Positions 6,732-9,104 of a DNA stretch of 9,104 bases are shown here, piece after piece; positions within the stretch are counted from its first letter, which is position 1, and each line of letters starts with the position of its first letter. The stretch covers positions 1 to 9,104 of the forward strand of contig JABHYP010000725.1 in NCBI GenBank assembly GCA_018656855.1, given 5' to 3'. The notes under the pieces are model-generated. The model saw only the letters and a program-made list of their open reading frames with translations, was not told where the DNA came from and made no database searches. The stretch is from Candidatus Latescibacterota bacterium. GTDB taxonomy: Bacteria > Latescibacterota > Latescibacteria > Latescibacterales > Latescibacteraceae. A program made the position numbers and the translations under genes.

Positions 6732-6755
6732 CTTTGCCACTTTGCCCCTTTGCCT
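6732..6755. repeat. Three 8-bp CTTTGCC tandem units
   Basis: CTTTGCCA, CTTTGCCC and CTTTGCCT follow without gaps and differ only in the last base. The run is in the middle of the divergent spacer. It looks like a simple word repeat and is far too short for a CRISPR array. Confidence 0.65.
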
Positions 6756-6797
6756 CTGCTGAATATTTTATACTTCATTGCAGAACGAAGTTTGTAC

Positions 6798-6854
6798 TAT
6801 AATAATCAAGCGTACAAGGAGAGGCTTGACAGAACCCCGCACATATTGTAATTT
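6798..6854 (+). promoter_or_regulatory. Candidate promoters for the GT-C gene
   Basis: Two partial candidates lie here. A perfect -10 TATAAT sits at 6798-6803 but has only a poor -35 (TTCATT, 6774-6779, 18-base spacer). Downstream a perfect -35 TTGACA (6826-6831) is followed after 17 bases by a 3/6 -10 box, TAATTT (6849-6854). Either would leave a leader of more than 110 bases before the ATG at 6975. It is not clear which, if either, is used. Confidence 0.35.
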
Positions 6855-6974
6855 GGAATTAACTCAAGGTGTTGCACATTATCTTCAGTATTCTGTTCTG
6901 ATCAATAAAAGATAGTTAGAAAGCCTGTAAACATAATATTAAAGTGGTGATTTGTAGCCATCGGAAGAGGCGTA

Positions 6975-8588
6975 ATGAAAAAAAAGCACCGTAAAGACAC
7001 TCCACGCTCTAAAAAAGGTTCCGGTATAAAGGAGCGGGATAGATTTTCAGGGATAAAACAGTTTATAGAACTGTGCAGCCCATATTTCCCGTGGGTGGTG
7101 GCAGCGCTATATTTTATTTACATGGGTTATCTTACGCTTCGATATCATAACGTGGCCGGATTCGGGGTGGAGACTGATTTTATGGTAGAACTTGTACCTC
7201 AGGCGAAGAAACTACTTGCCGGACAGTTTTCTCCGGCTAATTACGGTCCCAAAGGTCCCGTGTATTCTTTTCTCCTCGCAATTATGTATCTAATTGTGCG
7301 GGATTATTTCTATGCAGGTCTTGTTCTCAATATTTTTTCTGCTTCGATTTTTCTTGTCATTCTCTATTTTCTCATTAAAAAAGTCTTTACAATCACGACA
7401 GCGAGGATTGTTGTGATTGCTGTGGCTTTCAATTATGTGTTCCAGCACTATACCTATAATGCAGGTTCGGATTTGCCGTTCATGATGATATGTGCTTTTT
7501 CTATGTATTTTCTTTTCCGAAGTAATAGACGCCGTGACCTGATTCTTTCAGCAATTTTCGGTTCTATGGCTTTTCTTACACGTTATAACGGTGCGTTTAT
7601 CGCCATGGGAGCTGTACCGTATCTTGCTCTTTTCGGTGAGTCTGCTCACAAACGAATGAAACGTATCGGACTCTGGATAGGAGTGTTTATTCTGGTTGGA
7701 CTTCCATGGTTTGCTTCCAACTGGAAAGTGATGGGAAGTCCGATATATAATGACAATTATGTTAATGTTATGATGGAGTTCTACGGCCTCGAGAAAGAAG
7801 GGGCGACATATGAGAACTGGCGTGATAAACTTCCCAGGGATTTCACCGGACTTGGTGACATAATTATGTATGATCCTGTATATTTTGTAAAGCGTGCCGG
7901 ACAGAATGTAATAACACATTTTACTGCCGATATTAAAAATCTTCTCGGATGGAGACTTGGAATATTCGTTGTTCTGGGATTAGTTTTATTCTGGTTTACG
8001 CCGGATAAAGGGGGAAAGCTCATGTTTTTCCTATTCGGACTTTTTTATTTTCTTATATTAACCCTGGTTTTTTATAATGAGCGTTTTTCGCTGTTTTTGC
8101 TGGTATTTTATACATCGTTTGCTGCATATTCCTTAACAGTACAAACAGTTTACGTTCGTCTGAGACGCTTTTCACGGATTCCGGCTGTCATTCTTATTCT
8201 TGTAATACTGTCATATATCTTCACAACTCCGCCGGTTATTCTTGCCGAGTTAAAGAATACACCGCCATATTTTAAAGATCTTCAGGAGATAGGTCTTGTT
8301 CTGGGGAGAGTTGAACCGGACAAATCAAAGAAGATTATTGCCAGAAAACCGAATGTCGCTTATTATGCCGGTCTCGATGCACTCATGTTTCCAGAGCATG
8401 TAAGACGTGTCGGCGAACTTGTCGATTTCTGCCGTGAGCAGAATGTTGATTATATTCTTTACAGTGGTATTGAGAGGTCGCTCAGGCCGCATGTGCAGGA
8501 TCTTTCTAAAATAGATCAGAAAATTCCGGGACTTGAAATAGTATTTCATAACAGATTCGGGATTGTTTACCGTGTGCTGGAGCAGTGA
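6975..8588 (+). CDS. GT-C-type polytopic membrane glycosyltransferase (PMT/ArnT-like)
   Basis: Integral membrane glycosyltransferase-like protein of 537 residues, related in layout to GT39/GT83 (PMT, ArnT) enzymes that transfer sugars from polyprenyl-phosphate donors on the outer face of the membrane. A basic, soluble N-terminal tail (residues 1-30) precedes the first helix at about 38-56. The following loop has GVETDFMVELV with E66 and D68, where GT-C enzymes keep their catalytic acidic residue, then GPKGPVYSFLLA, a block typical of this family. Roughly ten further hydrophobic helices run to about residue 425, and a soluble domain of about 110 residues ends the protein. The ATG at 6975 is chosen for GGAAGAGG four bases upstream. 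Two stops follow in tandem (TGA TAA). The DPM1-like GT2 encoded divergently could supply its donor. Exact family, sugar and acceptor are not readable, and sequence resemblance in this group is weak. Confidence 0.83.
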   Translation: MKKKHRKDTPRSKKGSGIKERDRFSGIKQFIELCSPYFPWVVAALYFIYMGYLTLRYHNVAGFGVETDFMVELVPQAKKLLAGQFSPANYGPKGPVYSFLLAIMYLIVRDYFYAGLVLNIFSASIFLVILYFLIKKVFTITTARIVVIAVAFNYVFQHYTYNAGSDLPFMMICAFSMYFLFRSNRRRDLILSAIFGSMAFLTRYNGAFIAMGAVPYLALFGESAHKRMKRIGLWIGVFILVGLPWFASNWKVMGSPIYNDNYVNVMMEFYGLEKEGATYENWRDKLPRDFTGLGDIIMYDPVYFVKRAGQNVITHFTADIKNLLGWRLGIFVVLGLVLFWFTPDKGGKLMFFLFGLFYFLILTLVFYNERFSLFLLVFYTSFAAYSLTVQTVYVRLRRFSRIPAVILILVILSYIFTTPPVILAELKNTPPYFKDLQEIGLVLGRVEPDKSKKIIARKPNVAYYAGLDALMFPEHVRRVGELVDFCREQNVDYILYSGIERSLRPHVQDLSKIDQKIPGLEIVFHNRFGIVYRVLEQ

Positions 8589-8723
8589 TAAGTCAAATAA
8601 TTTTTTGAAGGCACTGTGATTCGAAGTTTTCAACTTAAAGTATTGAACATAATTTTAAATTTCTTCGGGACGATTGTAACTTCATGAGATTATTATTTTT
8701 TCTCCAATCTTTTAATTAATATG

Positions 8724-8752
8724 TTGACAGAAAGACTTTTTTCAGTTAAGAT
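8724..8752 (+). promoter_or_regulatory. Strong sigma-70-type promoter for the Nramp-like gene
   Basis: A perfect TTGACA (8724-8729) is followed after 17 bases by TAAGAT (8747-8752), 4/6 to the -10 consensus. Transcription would begin near 8759, giving a leader of about 100 bases before the ATG at 8860. This indicates the transporter is expressed separately from the GT-C gene. Confidence 0.6.
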
Positions 8753-8802
8753 TATCTGATATAGCTTTAAATTCTATTTTATAAGATGTTAAATAATACT
8801 TA

Positions 8803-8848
8803 CCGTTTATATTTTTCACCCGAAACGGCATTTGTGATGCCGGAGGAG
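8803..8848 (+). promoter_or_regulatory. Leader with two mutually exclusive hairpins next to the ribosome site
   Basis: CCGTTT (8803-8808) can pair with AAACGG (8823-8828). Alternatively CGGCAT (8826-8831) can pair with ATGCCG (8837-8842) around a 5-base loop. Both use bases 8826-8828, so they cannot form together. The second stem's last base is the first base of the ribosome-binding run GGAGGAG (8842-8848). This could switch translation of the transporter, but stems are only 6 bp and no known riboswitch class is recognised. Confidence 0.35.
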
Positions 8849-8859
8849 AAAGCGCTGTT

Positions 8860-9104
8860 ATGTCAAATTTTCTTACGAATAATCCGGTTACACGATTCTT
8901 TAAGGAAGTTATGGGGCCTGCCGCTATAATGGCAGCCGGTATGATCGGTGCAGGAGCGGTTTCTACAAGGCTCATGGCTGGCTGCTGGTTTCGCTTTGAA
9001 TTGTTGTGGGTCGCGCTGTATGTCATCCCCATGGTAATTATTGCCAATGATACCGCATCACGTGTCGGGAACATATCGGGTCGGGGAATGATGGATATGA
9101 TAAA
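8860..9104 (+). CDS. Nramp-superfamily metal-ion transporter (3'-partial)
   Basis: N-terminal 81 residues of a divalent-metal transporter of the Nramp/MntH superfamily, a proton-coupled importer fold of the inner membrane; the gene runs off the window end. The fragment aligns from memory with Nramp helices 1-2: MGPAAIMAAGMIGAGAVST (residues 18-36) is helix 1, FELLWVALYVIPMVI lies in helix 2, and ASRVGNISGRGMMDMI ends with the SGR block found in Nramp proteins. The metal-binding helix-1 DPGN is here GAGA (30-33), so both the coordinating Asp and Asn are missing, placing it in a divergent branch that may carry another ion. The ATG at 8860 has a strong GGAGGAG 11 bases upstream and its own promoter at 8724-8752. 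Substrate cannot be called; a divergent Nramp-like gene close to mntP hints at metal homeostasis. Confidence 0.8.
   Translation, partial: MSNFLTNNPVTRFFKEVMGPAAIMAAGMIGAGAVSTRLMAGCWFRFELLWVALYVIPMVIIANDTASRVGNISGRGMMDMI

Larger units (their letters stand above)
6519..6974. other. 456-bp divergent spacer
   Basis: This gap separates the divergent GT2 operon and GT-C gene. It holds the GT2 promoter at its left end, several tandem word repeats at about 6606-6755, and candidate + strand promoters at about 6798-6854. I found no convincing reading frame, RNA gene or degraded protein in it. The last ~120 bases are an AT-rich leader for the GT-C gene without obvious structure. Confidence 0.7.

Noticed and set aside
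8589..8723. Terminator or small gene after the GT-C gene
   Set aside because: Only short AT-rich hairpins without a U-run were seen, and no frame with a good start and ribosome site.

Overview
This window comes from a bacterial chromosome. Gene starts carry Shine-Dalgarno sequences, promoters look sigma-70-like, genes overlap as in operons, and several products belong to surface-glycan families. Base composition is moderate, with AT-rich spacers. The lineage cannot be named from sequence alone. An uncultured Gram-negative-type bacterium is the best guess, and the unusual short tandem 'word' repeats in the spacers fit a genome outside the well-studied groups. No rRNA, tRNA, CRISPR array, transposase or phage gene was seen.

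Layout. (1) Bases 1-4074, + strand, form a glycan-related cluster: a GT4 glycosyltransferase cut by the window start, a membrane-anchored exported PHP-domain protein whose start lies inside the glycosyltransferase gene, a WbqC-family protein, and a PIG-L/LmbE-type deacetylase whose GTG start overlaps the WbqC stop. (2) Bases 4075-4164 are a short spacer between convergent genes, holding a perfect 22-bp palindrome and three 10-bp tandem units. (3) Bases 4165-6518, - strand, read as GT2 polyprenyl-phosphate-sugar-synthase-like protein, then a SAM methyltransferase, then a decayed second methyltransferase, then the manganese exporter mntP. A good promoter lies in front of the GT2 gene. (4) Bases 6519-6974 are a divergent spacer with promoters and two more families of short tandem repeats. 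(5) Bases 6975-8588, + strand, encode a GT-C-type polytopic membrane glycosyltransferase. (6) Bases 8860 to the end are the start of an Nramp-superfamily metal transporter, preceded by a strong promoter and a leader with two mutually exclusive hairpins.

How the genes may work together (inference): the DPM1-like GT2 enzyme would load a sugar onto polyprenyl phosphate, and the GT-C protein is the kind of enzyme that uses such donors outside the cytoplasmic membrane. The GT4, WbqC, PIG-L and PHP proteins fit assembly and trimming of a surface glycan. Two metal-ion transport genes, mntP and the Nramp relative, sit within 5 kb of each other.

Most notable observations: a methyltransferase remnant between the intact methyltransferase and mntP, with an in-frame stop at codon 13 and an apparent internal deletion, absent from a simple start-to-stop ORF scan; an 8+8 bp dyad lying over a possible mntP promoter; an Nramp protein in which the metal-binding DPGN motif reads GAGA; and a PHP domain interrupted by a two-helix membrane insertion. 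I found no convincing new defence or mobile system.
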